This document shows, piece by piece, positions 38,488 to 46,871 of a stretch of DNA of 64,000 bases. The notes under the pieces are model-generated. The model ran no database searches. It worked only from the letters and a program-made list of their open reading frames with translations, and was not told where the DNA came from. Both the position numbers and the translations under genes were made by a program. Within the stretch, counting starts at the first letter, position 1. Each line of letters opens with the position of its first letter. This DNA is from Mycolicibacterium sp. MU0050 (GTDB lineage Bacteria > Actinomycetota > Actinomycetes > Mycobacteriales > Mycobacteriaceae), in assembly GCF_963378085.1 (NCBI RefSeq), contig NZ_OY726395.1, positions 3,162,001 to 3,226,000 on the forward strand, given 5' to 3'.

Positions 38488-39321
38488 TCAGGCGGCCAGC
38501 GCGTGCCCCACCGGCGCCACCCCGACCACGGCGGGACGCACCGCGGTTTCGCAGCGGCGGGCCAGTTCCCGCCGGTCCGCCCCGGGCAGCTGCAGGGACT
38601 CGACCCGGACGTGCGCCACGGTGCGCCGCGCCACCACCAGGCGACACAGCGAAGCCCACAGGGTGTCCTCGCCGATGTAGGCCGGCACCGTCGAGGCGCT
38701 GCCGTCGCGGTGGTGATATGTCAGCCGCAGGGGCTGTGCGGGGCGTTCGGCGTCGATGGCGGCCTGGAACATCGCCGGGTGGAACCGGCCGTAGCCCAGC
38801 CCGCACCAGGTGGTGCCCTCCGGGAACGCGACCACCGTCTGCCCCGCCCGCAGCCGCTGGGCCACCGTGGCCACCACCGCCGGCAGCCGGCGCAGGCTGC
38901 TGCGCTCGATCGGGATCACCTTCATGAGCCGGGCCACCACTCCCAGCGCCGGCCACCGCACCATTTCCGCCTTGGCCACGAAGGAGCCGGGCAGCACCGC
39001 GCCGATGGTGAAGATGTCCACCCAGGACACGTGCCCCGCGACCACCAGCACGCCGCGCAGGTTGCGAATCGGCCCGCCGGAGACCGTGATCCGCACGCCG
39101 AGCGCGCGCAGCATCAGGCGGCAATAGCCGCGTTGCAGATGCGAACGGCCCGGCAGCGGGACCGCCAGCAGCGGCAGCGCGGGCAGCAGCACCATCGCCA
39201 GGGTCGCGCGCAGCACCACCCGCGCCGCGATCACCGCTGCCCGGTCGCCCGGCGCCGCACCGGCGCGCAGGCAGGCCTCGGTGCAGGAGGCCCGGGGCAG
39301 CCAGGCGTGTTCGGCGGGCAT
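38488..39321 (-). CDS. 1-acyl-glycerol-phosphate-type acyltransferase (PlsC family)
   Basis: A 277-residue membrane-associated acyltransferase. Motif I H-x4-D is present as GHVSWVDIFTIG, motif III as VVAFPEGTTWCGLG, and VIPIERSS is motif II-like. A hydrophobic stretch near residue 40 (LRATLAMVLLPALPLLAVPL) anchors it. It directly follows a GNAT-like acyltransferase gene with TGATG overlap. That gene pair has the arrangement of OlsB and OlsA, which make ornithine lipids: OlsB N-acylates ornithine and OlsA adds the second acyl chain. This role is inferred. An ordinary phosphatidate synthesis role is the alternative. Confidence 0.85.
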   Translation of the reverse strand: MPAEHAWLPRASCTEACLRAGAAPGDRAAVIAARVVLRATLAMVLLPALPLLAVPLPGRSHLQRGYCRLMLRALGVRITVSGGPIRNLRGVLVVAGHVSWVDIFTIGAVLPGSFVAKAEMVRWPALGVVARLMKVIPIERSSLRRLPAVVATVAQRLRAGQTVVAFPEGTTWCGLGYGRFHPAMFQAAIDAERPAQPLRLTYHHRDGSASTVPAYIGEDTLWASLCRLVVARRTVAHVRVESLQLPGADRRELARRCETAVRPAVVGVAPVGHALAA

Positions 39322-40142
39322 CACAGCCCCGACTCCGCTCGCGCGGCCATGGATCGCAGCCTGCGCAGGTAGCGGGTGTCCGCGCGACTCTTCGCCAGCA
39401 GCGCGGGAAAGTCCCCGACGCCGAACTCCGGGTCGTACGCGGGTTCGCCGCATACCTGGGCGCCCAGTCGCAGATAGCCGCGCAGCAGCGGCGGCAGGCC
39501 GGGGCGGGCCGGCGGTTCGATGTCGTCGAGTCCACGACCCCCGATGACCACCGGGTGGTAGGGATACACGGTGTGCTCGGGGGCCGCCGGGTGCCGTCGG
39601 GTCACGATGTCGCGGACGCCGCGGATCTGGGCGCCCGGCGCGTCGTCGTCGGGGCCCGCCACCGGGACCGAGACGCAGCCGGCCACGTAGTCGTAATCAC
39701 AGCGGTCCAGGTAGGCCAGGATCCCGGTCCACATCATCAGCACCACCGCGCCGTTGCGATGCTCGGCGCGGACCACCGCGCGGCCCATCTCCACCAGCGA
39801 CGGCCGCAGCGCATCCCAGCCGCCGACGTCGAATTCCGTTGCGGTGTAAAGGCCCCCGGCCGCGATCGCCCCCGGCGGCGGCAGCATGCGGTAGCAGCCC
39901 ACCAGCTCGCCGGTGGTGTCGTCACGGACCAACAGGTGATCGCAGAACTCGTCGAACTCGTCGTGGTCGCGCCCGTCGGGCGTGGCCGCGAGCCCGAACC
40001 CCGGCTCGGTGCTGAACACGTCGTGCCGCAGCCGCTGGGCGGCCTCGATCAGCTCGGCGTCGGTGGACAGCAGCAGCGAATAGCGGGCCGCGCCGGCCGG
40101 GGCGGATTGCTCGGCGGGAATGAGGACGGCTGCAGTGCTCAT
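39321..40142 (-). CDS. GNAT-like N-acyltransferase (OlsB/hemolysin-type)
   Basis: A 273-residue acyltransferase. RYSLLLSTDAELIEAAQRLR followed by HDVFSTEPGF matches the start of OlsB-type proteins; DHLLVRDDTTGELVGCYRML and VEMGRAVVRAEHRNGAVVLM are the central GNAT-like strands where the acyl donor binds. Family members transfer 3-hydroxyacyl groups from acyl carrier protein to the alpha-amino group of ornithine or lysine. Coupled to the PlsC-type gene downstream. The start is the ATG at 40142; a longer open frame upstream lacks similarity. Confidence 0.8.
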   Translation of the reverse strand: MSTAAVLIPAEQSAPAGAARYSLLLSTDAELIEAAQRLRHDVFSTEPGFGLAATPDGRDHDEFDEFCDHLLVRDDTTGELVGCYRMLPPPGAIAAGGLYTATEFDVGGWDALRPSLVEMGRAVVRAEHRNGAVVLMMWTGILAYLDRCDYDYVAGCVSVPVAGPDDDAPGAQIRGVRDIVTRRHPAAPEHTVYPYHPVVIGGRGLDDIEPPARPGLPPLLRGYLRLGAQVCGEPAYDPEFGVGDFPALLAKSRADTRYLRRLRSMAARAESGL

Positions 40143-40237
40143 GGCCTGCACGTTCGCGCAGCCACCGGGCGTGGCGGCAAGCAATGCGTGACGTGTTCGT
40201 GAGCGTCAGATGACGAGTTGAGGTGCGCACGAAACAA

Positions 40238-40270
40238 AATCGCCCTTCTCCGCAAGGGAGAAGGGCGATT
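40238..40270 (-). terminator. Rho-independent terminator of etfBA
   Basis: AATCGCCCTTCTCC (40238-40251) pairs perfectly with 40257-40270 around a five-base loop, and on the minus strand the stem is followed by TTTTGTTT. It lies 19 bases after the etfA stop. Confidence 0.9.
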
Positions 40271-40289
40271 CTGGTCAGCGTGCTCGAGA

Positions 40290-41246
40290 TCAGCCCTTGC
40301 GAGCCTTGACCGCCTCGGTCAGCTGCGGGGACACGTTGAACAGGTCGCCCACGATGCCGTAGTCGGCGATCTCGAAGATCGGCGCCTCTTCGTCCTTGTT
40401 GACCGCGACGATGGTCTTCGAGGTCTGCATGCCGGCGCGGTGCTGGATGGCCCCGGAGATGCCCAGGGCGATGTACAGCTGCGGCGACACGGTCTTGCCG
40501 GTCTGACCGATCTGGAACTGGCCCGGGTAGTAACCCGAGTCCACCGCCGCACGCGAGGCGCCGACGGCCGCGCCGAGGGCGTCGGCGAGTTCCTCGACCA
40601 CCGAGAACTTCTCGGCGGATCCCACGCCACGACCACCGGCGACGACGACCGAGGCCTCGGTCAGCTCCGGACGGTCACCGGCCACCGCGGGCTCGCGGGC
40701 GGTGATCTTGGTGGCGTTCTCGGCCTGCGCGGGCACCTCGACGGTGACCTGCTCGCCGGCACCGGCGGTGGGGGCCGCCTCGATGGCACCCGGACGCACG
40801 GTGATGACCGGCGCGTCGCCGTTGGCCTGGGCCTCGACGGTGTAGGCGCCACCGAAGATCGAGTGGGTGCCCTTGGCGCCCTCCTTGACCTCGACGACGT
40901 CGACCAGCAGGCCGGAGCCCTGCCGCGCGGCCAACCGGCCGGCGATCTCCTTGCCGTCGGCGTTGGCGGCGATCAGCACCGCGGCCGGCGAGCTCTGCTC
41001 GACCAGCGCGGCCAGCACGTCGACGTACGGCGTGATGAGGAAGTTGTCCACATCCTCGGACTCGGCGACGTAGATCTTGGCGGCACCGGCCGCCTTGAGC
41101 TCGTCGACCAGACCGGCCGCGGTGCCGGGGGCGCCCACCACGACGGCGGAGGGCTCACCCAGCACGTTGGCGGCGGTGATCAGTTCGGCGGTGACCTTCT
41201 TGAGGGCACCTTCGGCGTGCTCAACGAGCACAAGTACTTCAGCCAT
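40290..41246 (-). CDS. etfA: Electron transfer flavoprotein alpha subunit
   Basis: A 318-residue subunit that binds FAD and passes electrons from acyl-CoA and other dehydrogenases to the respiratory chain. It begins [20 protein letters not shown]. The C-terminal FAD domain includes [40 protein letters not shown] and [20 protein letters not shown]. It follows etfB by 36 bases and shares its promoter. Known as FixB in M. tuberculosis annotation. Confidence 0.96.
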   Translation of the reverse strand: MAEVLVLVEHAEGALKKVTAELITAANVLGEPSAVVVGAPGTAAGLVDELKAAGAAKIYVAESEDVDNFLITPYVDVLAALVEQSSPAAVLIAANADGKEIAGRLAARQGSGLLVDVVEVKEGAKGTHSIFGGAYTVEAQANGDAPVITVRPGAIEAAPTAGAGEQVTVEVPAQAENATKITAREPAVAGDRPELTEASVVVAGGRGVGSAEKFSVVEELADALGAAVGASRAAVDSGYYPGQFQIGQTGKTVSPQLYIALGISGAIQHRAGMQTSKTIVAVNKDEEAPIFEIADYGIVGDLFNVSPQLTEAVKARKG

Positions 41247-41282
41247 GGATTCTTAGCCTCTTTGCTCTGAGTTGGAAGTCGC

Positions 41283-42074
41283 TTAGATCAGCTTCTGCGC
41301 GACCAGGTAGTCGGCGATCTTGGTGCCGCCGTCGCCCTCGTCGGTGATCTTCTCGCCCGCGGTCTTGGGCGGCTTGGGGGTCGACGACAGCACGGTCGAA
41401 CCGGCGTTGGCCACGCCCACCTCGTCACCCTCGACGCCGATCTCGGCCAGGGTCAGGGTGGTGACTTCCTTCTTCTTGGCGGCCATGATGCCCTTGAAGG
41501 ACGGGAAGCGCGGCTCGTTGATCTTCTCGTTGACGCTGACCACGGCGGGCAGCGTGGCCTCGAGGGTGAAGACACCCTCGTCGGTCTCGCGCTCGCCGGT
41601 GACCTTGCCGCCCTCGACGTTGAGCTTGCGCACGTGGGTCAGCTGCGGCAGGCCCAGGTACTCGGCGATGATCGCCGGGACGGCACCGCCGACGCCGTCG
41701 GTGGCCTCGTTGCCGGCGATGACCAGCTCGGTGCCCTCGATGGTGCCCAGCGCGCGGGCCAGCGCCCAGCCGGTCTGGATGACGTCGGAACCGTGCATCC
41801 CTTCGTCATTGAGGTGCACCGCCTTGTCGGCACCCATCGACAGGGCCTTGCGGATCGCCTCGGTGGCGCGCTCGGGTCCGGCGGTGAGCACCGTGACAGT
41901 GCTGTCGCCGCCTTCCCTCTCCTTGATCAGCAGCGCCTCTTCCACGGCGCGCTCGTTGATCTCGTCCAGCACGGCGTCAGCGGCCTCACGATCCAGCGTG
42001 AAGTCGCCGTCGGACAGCTTGCGCTCCGACCACGTGTCTGGGACCTGTTTGATCAGGACCACGATGTTCGTCAT
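41283..42074 (-). CDS. etfB: Electron transfer flavoprotein beta subunit
   Basis: A 263-residue subunit of the ETF heterodimer, which binds AMP as structural cofactor. MTNIVVLIKQVPDTWSERKL is the typical start, and the AMP-binding loop is VIAGNEATDGVGGAVPAIIA. The recognition loop for partner dehydrogenases is near KINEPRFPSFKGIMAAKKKE. The ATG at 42074 is chosen by similarity; AGGAGG lies 13 bases upstream, further than usual. A palindrome over the -10 (42167-42184) suggests that a repressor controls the operon. Confidence 0.96.
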   Translation of the reverse strand: MTNIVVLIKQVPDTWSERKLSDGDFTLDREAADAVLDEINERAVEEALLIKEREGGDSTVTVLTAGPERATEAIRKALSMGADKAVHLNDEGMHGSDVIQTGWALARALGTIEGTELVIAGNEATDGVGGAVPAIIAEYLGLPQLTHVRKLNVEGGKVTGERETDEGVFTLEATLPAVVSVNEKINEPRFPSFKGIMAAKKKEVTTLTLAEIGVEGDEVGVANAGSTVLSSTPKPPKTAGEKITDEGDGGTKIADYLVAQKLI

Positions 42075-42166
42075 GACTCTGGTTCGTCCTCCTCGACGGG
42101 CCCCACGGCGGCGGCAACCGCTGTGAGTAACTTTGTGCCTCGGGCCAGTGTTCGTCCCACCTCGCA

Positions 42167-42184
42167 ATGTTACTAGCCGGTAAC
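42167..42184 (-). promoter_or_regulatory. etfBA -10 box with overlapping palindrome
   Basis: TAACAT (42172-42167, minus strand) lies in the palindrome GTTAC-TAGCCG-GTAAC (42169-42184). The palindrome and -10 overlap, as for a repressor site. Transcription would start about 84 bases before etfB. Confidence 0.5.
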
Positions 42185-42303
42185 TTTTGGTGGTCCGCTT
42201 GTACACCATAACCGAGCACGCTGCATGTTCTTACCCTCCGGTCACCCGCTATCACAGCGCGGCGCTGTGTCACCTGAGCGCTTCGGGTTAGCCTGCCTGC
42301 ACC

Positions 42304-43134
42304 ATGAGCGCATTCGTGACCGACGGTCCAGTTGACCCGAATCCTGCCGAGCAGCCGCCACAGCCCGGCACCGTGCCGCCGTCGGAATTGCCGCTCACCG
42401 GGGAGCGAACCATCCCCGGTCTCGACGTCGAGAACTATTGGTTCCGCCGTCACGAGGTCGTCTACCTGCAGTTAGCGCCCCTGTGCGCCGATCGGGAGGT
42501 GCTCGAGGCCGGCTTCGGCGAGGGCTACGGCGCCGACCTGCTCGCCGGGGTCGCCCGGCGCGTCATCGGCGTCGATTACGACGAGTCCGCGGTCGCCCAC
42601 GTCCGCTCCCGCTACCCCCGGGTGGAGGCGCGCCAGGGCAACCTCGCCGAACTTCCGCTCGCCGACTCCTCGGTCGACGTTGTGGTCAACTTGCAGGTCA
42701 TCGAACATCTGTGGGATCAGTCACAATTTGTCGCCGAATGCCGGCGCGTGTTGCGCCCGGGCGGCATGTTGCTGATGTCCACGCCCAACCGGATCACCTT
42801 CACCCCCGGCAGCGACACCCCGATCAATCCCTTCCACACCCGCGAACTCAACGCCGCCGAGCTGACCGAGCTGCTGGTCGAGGGCGGATTCACGGTCGAA
42901 CGGCTCTGCGGCGTCTTTCACGGGCCGGCGTTGCGCGCGCTCGACGACAAGCACGGCGGATCGATCATCGACGCCCAGATCGCCCGGGCCCTGGCCGACG
43001 CGCCCTGGCCCGAGGAGTTGCTCGCCGACGTCGCCGCCGTGGCGAGCGCGGACTTCGACCTGCTCGACGCCGCCGACGACGGCGTCGACATTGACGCGAG
43101 CCTGGATCTGGTCGCCGTCGCGGTGCGGCCATGA
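42304..43134 (+). CDS. SAM-dependent methyltransferase of the methylglucose lipopolysaccharide locus
   Basis: A 276-residue class I methyltransferase. The SAM motif is VLEAGFGEGYGADLLAGVAR, followed by an acidic strand end in RVIGVDYDESAV and the motif VVVNLQVIEHLWDQSQFVAE, quoted in part as VVVNLQVIEHLWDQ. It heads a cluster with a GH57 enzyme and a GT4 glucosyltransferase, the order of Rv3030-Rv3032, which make 6-O-methylglucose lipopolysaccharides. In that pathway methyltransferases cap the glucose units. Assignment to this role rests on neighbours. The first 40 residues are proline-rich and poorly conserved. Confidence 0.85.
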   Translation: MSAFVTDGPVDPNPAEQPPQPGTVPPSELPLTGERTIPGLDVENYWFRRHEVVYLQLAPLCADREVLEAGFGEGYGADLLAGVARRVIGVDYDESAVAHVRSRYPRVEARQGNLAELPLADSSVDVVVNLQVIEHLWDQSQFVAECRRVLRPGGMLLMSTPNRITFTPGSDTPINPFHTRELNAAELTELLVEGGFTVERLCGVFHGPALRALDDKHGGSIIDAQIARALADAPWPEELLADVAAVASADFDLLDAADDGVDIDASLDLVAVAVRP

Positions 43135-44672
43135 CCGCGCCGGTCCCGGGCATGTTCAGCCTGGTGCTGCACACCCACCTGCCATGGTTGGCGCACCACG
43201 GGCGCTGGCCCGTCGGCGAGGAGTGGCTCTACCAGTCGTGGTCGGCCTGCTACCTGCCGCTGATGCGGGTGCTGCGCCGCCTCGCCGCCGAAGACCGCCG
43301 GGGCGTGCTCACGCTCGGCCTGACCCCGGTGGTGACCGCGCAGCTCGACGACCCGTACTGCCTCGACGGCATGCACCACTGGCTGGCGAACTGGCAGCTG
43401 CGCGCCCTGGAGGCGACCACCCTGACCGGTGATGGCTCAGACGCGTTGCGGGAGTTCGGGATTCGCGAACACGCCCACGCCGACGAGGCCCTCGAGGACT
43501 TCACCACGCTGTGGCGGCACGGCGGCAGCCCGCTGCTGCGCGAGCTGATCGACGCCGGCACCCTCGAACTGCTCGGCGGTCCCCTGGCCCATCCGTTCCA
43601 GCCGCTGCTGGCGCCGCGCCTGCGCGAGTTCGCGCTGCGCGAGGGGTTGGCCGACGCCCAGCAGCGCTTCGCCCACACCCCGTCGGGTATCTGGGCCCCG
43701 GAGTGCGCCTATGCGCCCGGGATGGAGACCGGATACGCGGCCGCCGGCGTCACGCACTTCATGGTGGACGGGCCGTCGCTGCACGGCGACACCGCGCTGG
43801 GCCGTCCGGTGGGTGACACCGACGTGCTGGCCTTCGGACGCGACCTGCAGGTCAGCTACCGGGTCTGGTCGCCGAAGTCCGGCTATCCGGGCCACGGCGC
43901 CTACCGCGACTTCCACACCTACGACCACACCACCGGGCTGAAGCCCGCGCGGGTGACCGGGCGCAAGGTGGCCTCCGAGGACAAAGCGCCCTACGACCCA
44001 CCGCGCGCCGAGGCCGCCGTCGACGCCCACGTCGCCGACTTCGTCGAGGTGATCCGGCGCCGGCTGATCTCCGAATCCGAGCGCATCGGCCGGCCGGCCC
44101 ACGTGGTCGCCGCCTTCGACACCGAGTTGTTCGGTCACTGGTGGTACGAGGGTCCGATGTGGCTGGAGCGGGTCCTGCGCGCGCTGCCCGAGGCCGGCAT
44201 CCAGCTCGGCACGCTGCGCGACGCCGCCGCCGCCGGTTACACCGGCACCCCGGTCGAATTGCCGCCCAGCTCTTGGGGTTCCGGCAAGGACTGGCAGGTG
44301 TGGTCCGGCGAGCAGGTCGCCGACCTGGTGCAGCTGAACGCCGAGGTGGTCGACACCGCGCTGGCGTCGGTGGACAAGGCGCTGGCCCAGGCCGGCGGCC
44401 CGGGCCGGCCCCCCGCCCGCGACCACGTGGCCGACCAGATTCTGCGCGAGACCCTGCTGACGGTGTCCAGCGACTGGCCGTTCATGGTCAGCAAGGATTC
44501 CGCGGCCGAGTACGCGCGCTACCGCGCGCATCTGCATGCGCACGCCACGCGCGAGATGGCCGCCGCGCTGGACTCCGGGCGTCGCGACGCGGCCATCCGC
44601 CTCGCCGAGAACTGGAACCGCGCCGACGGCCTGTTCGGCGCGCTGGACGCCCGGCGGTTGCCCCGGCCATGA
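43131..44672 (+). CDS. GH57 1,4-alpha-glucan branching enzyme
   Basis: A 513-residue glycoside hydrolase family 57 protein that would branch alpha-1,4-glucan of methylglucose lipopolysaccharide. The five family regions are visible: LVLHTHLPWLAHHGRWPVGE, then GGPLAHPFQPLL, the nucleophile glutamate in SGIWAPECAYAPG, the acid/base aspartate in VAAFDTELFGHWWYEGP, and SSDWPFMVSKDSAAEYA. No signal peptide, so it is cytoplasmic. The start ATG overlaps the methyltransferase stop (ATGA), so the two are coupled. Confidence 0.92.
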   Translation: MTAPVPGMFSLVLHTHLPWLAHHGRWPVGEEWLYQSWSACYLPLMRVLRRLAAEDRRGVLTLGLTPVVTAQLDDPYCLDGMHHWLANWQLRALEATTLTGDGSDALREFGIREHAHADEALEDFTTLWRHGGSPLLRELIDAGTLELLGGPLAHPFQPLLAPRLREFALREGLADAQQRFAHTPSGIWAPECAYAPGMETGYAAAGVTHFMVDGPSLHGDTALGRPVGDTDVLAFGRDLQVSYRVWSPKSGYPGHGAYRDFHTYDHTTGLKPARVTGRKVASEDKAPYDPPRAEAAVDAHVADFVEVIRRRLISESERIGRPAHVVAAFDTELFGHWWYEGPMWLERVLRALPEAGIQLGTLRDAAAAGYTGTPVELPPSSWGSGKDWQVWSGEQVADLVQLNAEVVDTALASVDKALAQAGGPGRPPARDHVADQILRETLLTVSSDWPFMVSKDSAAEYARYRAHLHAHATREMAAALDSGRRDAAIRLAENWNRADGLFGALDARRLPRP

Positions 44673-44766
44673 CCCCGTCCTCTTCGCGCGAGCGTGCATG
44701 TCCCCGGCCGACACGCCGCGCAATTGCCGTAGTTTCCGCACACTCGATCCGTTGTGAGGCGCGCCA

Positions 44767-45996
44767 GTGAGAATCCTGATGGTGTCGTGGGAGTACCCGC
44801 CGGTGGTGATCGGCGGCCTCGGCCGGCACGTGCATCACCTGGCGACCGACCTGGCCGCGGCCGGCCACGAGGTGGTGGTGCTGTCCCGCCGGCCGACCGA
44901 CACCGATCCCAGCACGCACCCGTCCACCGACGAGGTCGCCGAGGGGGTGCGCGTCATCGCCGCCGCACAGGACCCGCACGAGTTCGCCTTCGGCACCGAC
45001 ATGATGGCCTGGACGCTGGCGATGGGCCACGCCATGGTGCGCTCGGGCCTGACGTTGCGCGACTGGCAGCCCGACCTCGTGCACGCCCACGACTGGCTGG
45101 TGGCACACCCGGCGATCGCGCTGGCCGAATTCTTCGATGTGCCACTGGTTTCCACCATCCACGCCACCGAGGCCGGCCGACACTCCGGCTGGATCTCCGG
45201 CCCGGTCAGCCGCCAGGTGCATGCGCTGGAGTCCTGGCTGGTGCACGAATCGGATTCGCTGATCGCCTGTTCGGAGTCGATGCGCGAGGAGATCACCCGC
45301 CTGTTCGGGCCCGGCCTGTCCGAGATCACCGTGATCCCCAACGGAATCGACACCGCCGGCTGGCCGTTCGCGCAGCGCCGGCCGCACGAGGGGCCCCCGG
45401 AATTGCTGTACTTCGGCCGGCTCGAATACGAGAAGGGCGTCCACGAGGCCATCGCCGCCCTGCCGCGCATCCGCCGGGCATACCCCGGGACCACCCTGAC
45501 CATCGCCGGGGACGGCACCCAGCTGGACTGGCTCATCGAGTTGGCGCGCAAACACAAGGTACGCAAGGCAACCAAGTTCATCGGTCGCGTGGACCATCAG
45601 GAACTGCTGCGGCTGCTGCATCGGGCCGACGCGGCGGTGCTGCCCTCGCACTACGAACCGTTCGGCATCGTGGCGCTCGAGGCCGCCGCGGCCGGCACCC
45701 CCCTGGTGACCTCCAACGTCGGCGGGCTGGGCGAGGCGGTCATCGACGGGTTCACCGGGGTGTCGTGTCCCCCGCGCGACGTCGGCGCGCTGGCCGCGGC
45801 GGTGCGAACGGTGCTCGCCGACCCGGCCGCCGCGCAACGCCGCGCCGTGGCCGCGCGGGAGCGCCTGACCGCCGACTTCTCCTGGTCGACGGTGGCCGAC
45901 GCCACCTCGCAGGTCTACCTGGCGTCCAAGCGCGCCGAGCGGGAACCGCAGCGGCGCCGCGTCATCGTGGAGCGTCCGCTGCCCGACTACGGCTGA
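44767..45996 (+). CDS. GT4 alpha-1,4-glucosyltransferase (Rv3032 type)
   Basis: A 409-residue glycosyltransferase of family 4 with two Rossmann domains. RILMVSWEYPPVVIGGLGRH is the acceptor-side glycine loop, PNGIDTAGWPF is a GT4 landmark, and the E-x7-E motif is in SHYEPFGIVALEAAAAGTPL. The M. tuberculosis homologue extends methylglucose lipopolysaccharide and also helps capsular glucan synthesis (established). It starts at a GTG at 44767. The 94-bp gap after the GH57 gene holds no gene. Confidence 0.92.
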   Translation: MRILMVSWEYPPVVIGGLGRHVHHLATDLAAAGHEVVVLSRRPTDTDPSTHPSTDEVAEGVRVIAAAQDPHEFAFGTDMMAWTLAMGHAMVRSGLTLRDWQPDLVHAHDWLVAHPAIALAEFFDVPLVSTIHATEAGRHSGWISGPVSRQVHALESWLVHESDSLIACSESMREEITRLFGPGLSEITVIPNGIDTAGWPFAQRRPHEGPPELLYFGRLEYEKGVHEAIAALPRIRRAYPGTTLTIAGDGTQLDWLIELARKHKVRKATKFIGRVDHQELLRLLHRADAAVLPSHYEPFGIVALEAAAAGTPLVTSNVGGLGEAVIDGFTGVSCPPRDVGALAAAVRTVLADPAAAQRRAVAARERLTADFSWSTVADATSQVYLASKRAEREPQRRRVIVERPLPDYG

Positions 45997-46017
45997 AGCC
46001 CGCGGGCCGCGGCGCGG

Positions 46018-46755
46018 TCAGCGGGCGGCTTTCTTCCGTTCGATGTCGGCCAGCGCGGCGGCCAGCTCGGCGCGCTGCGCCGCCGAGTTCTCCCAGGCCA
46101 GCTTGCGGTTCTTGACCACCTTCGCCGGCGCGCCCACGGCGATCGAGAAGTCCGGCACCTCGCCGCGGACCACCGCGTGCGAACCCAACACGCAGCCGCG
46201 TCCGATCGAGGTGCCGCGCAGGACGCTGACCTTGGCCGCGACCCAGGTGTCCGGGCCGATCCGCACGGGGCTCTTCACGATGCCCTGGTCTTTGATCGGC
46301 AGGTTGATGTCGTCCATCTTGTGGTCGAAGTCCACGATGTAGCACCAGTCCGCCATCAGCACCGAATCGCCGAGCTCGATGTCCAGGTAGGTGTTGATCA
46401 CGTTGTCCCGGCCGAGTACCACCTTGTCGCCGATGCGCAGCGAACCCTCGTGACACCGGATGGTGTTCTTGTCGCCGATGTGCACCCAGCGCCCGATCTC
46501 CATCTGGGACAGCTCGGGGGTCGCCTGGATCTCCACGTCCTTGCCCAGGAAGACCATTCCCCGGGTGATGATGTGCGGGTTGGCCAGCTTGAACTTCAGC
46601 AGCCGCCAGTACCGGACCAGGTACCACGGCGTGTAGGCGCGGTTGGCCAGCACCCATTTCAGCGATGCGCGCGTCAGAAACTTGGCCTGCCGCGGATCGC
46701 GCAGCCGCGAACCCCGCCACCGCTTGTGGATTGGTGCACCCCACATGGTCGTCAT
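46018..46755 (-). CDS. Hexapeptide-repeat acyltransferase (LbH fold)
   Basis: A 245-residue left-handed beta-helix protein. Hexapeptide repeats start near VEIQATPELSQMEIGRWVHI and continue through GDKVVLGRDNVINTYLDIEL to GPDTWVAAKVSVLRGTSIGR and GCVLGSHAVVRGEVP, ending GAPAKVVKNRKLAWE. The histidine in VDFDHKMDD may be the catalytic base. Position opposite the methylglucan genes (Rv3034c type) makes sugar or glucan acylation likely, but this is inference. The ATG at 46755 is used; a second ATG three codons on is equally near the TATGCT box at 46764-46769. Confidence 0.8.
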   Translation of the reverse strand: MTTMWGAPIHKRWRGSRLRDPRQAKFLTRASLKWVLANRAYTPWYLVRYWRLLKFKLANPHIITRGMVFLGKDVEIQATPELSQMEIGRWVHIGDKNTIRCHEGSLRIGDKVVLGRDNVINTYLDIELGDSVLMADWCYIVDFDHKMDDINLPIKDQGIVKSPVRIGPDTWVAAKVSVLRGTSIGRGCVLGSHAVVRGEVPDFSIAVGAPAKVVKNRKLAWENSAAQRAELAAALADIERKKAAR

Positions 46756-46871
46756 GGGCGGGAAGCATACGCGAGCGCCGAACCTCGACGGGTTACCCTC
46801 GGTGGACTTCGACCGTGACGGCCGACCTCGAACGACGGGCTCATCCGAGCCGACCGGAAAGGACTTCCCTG

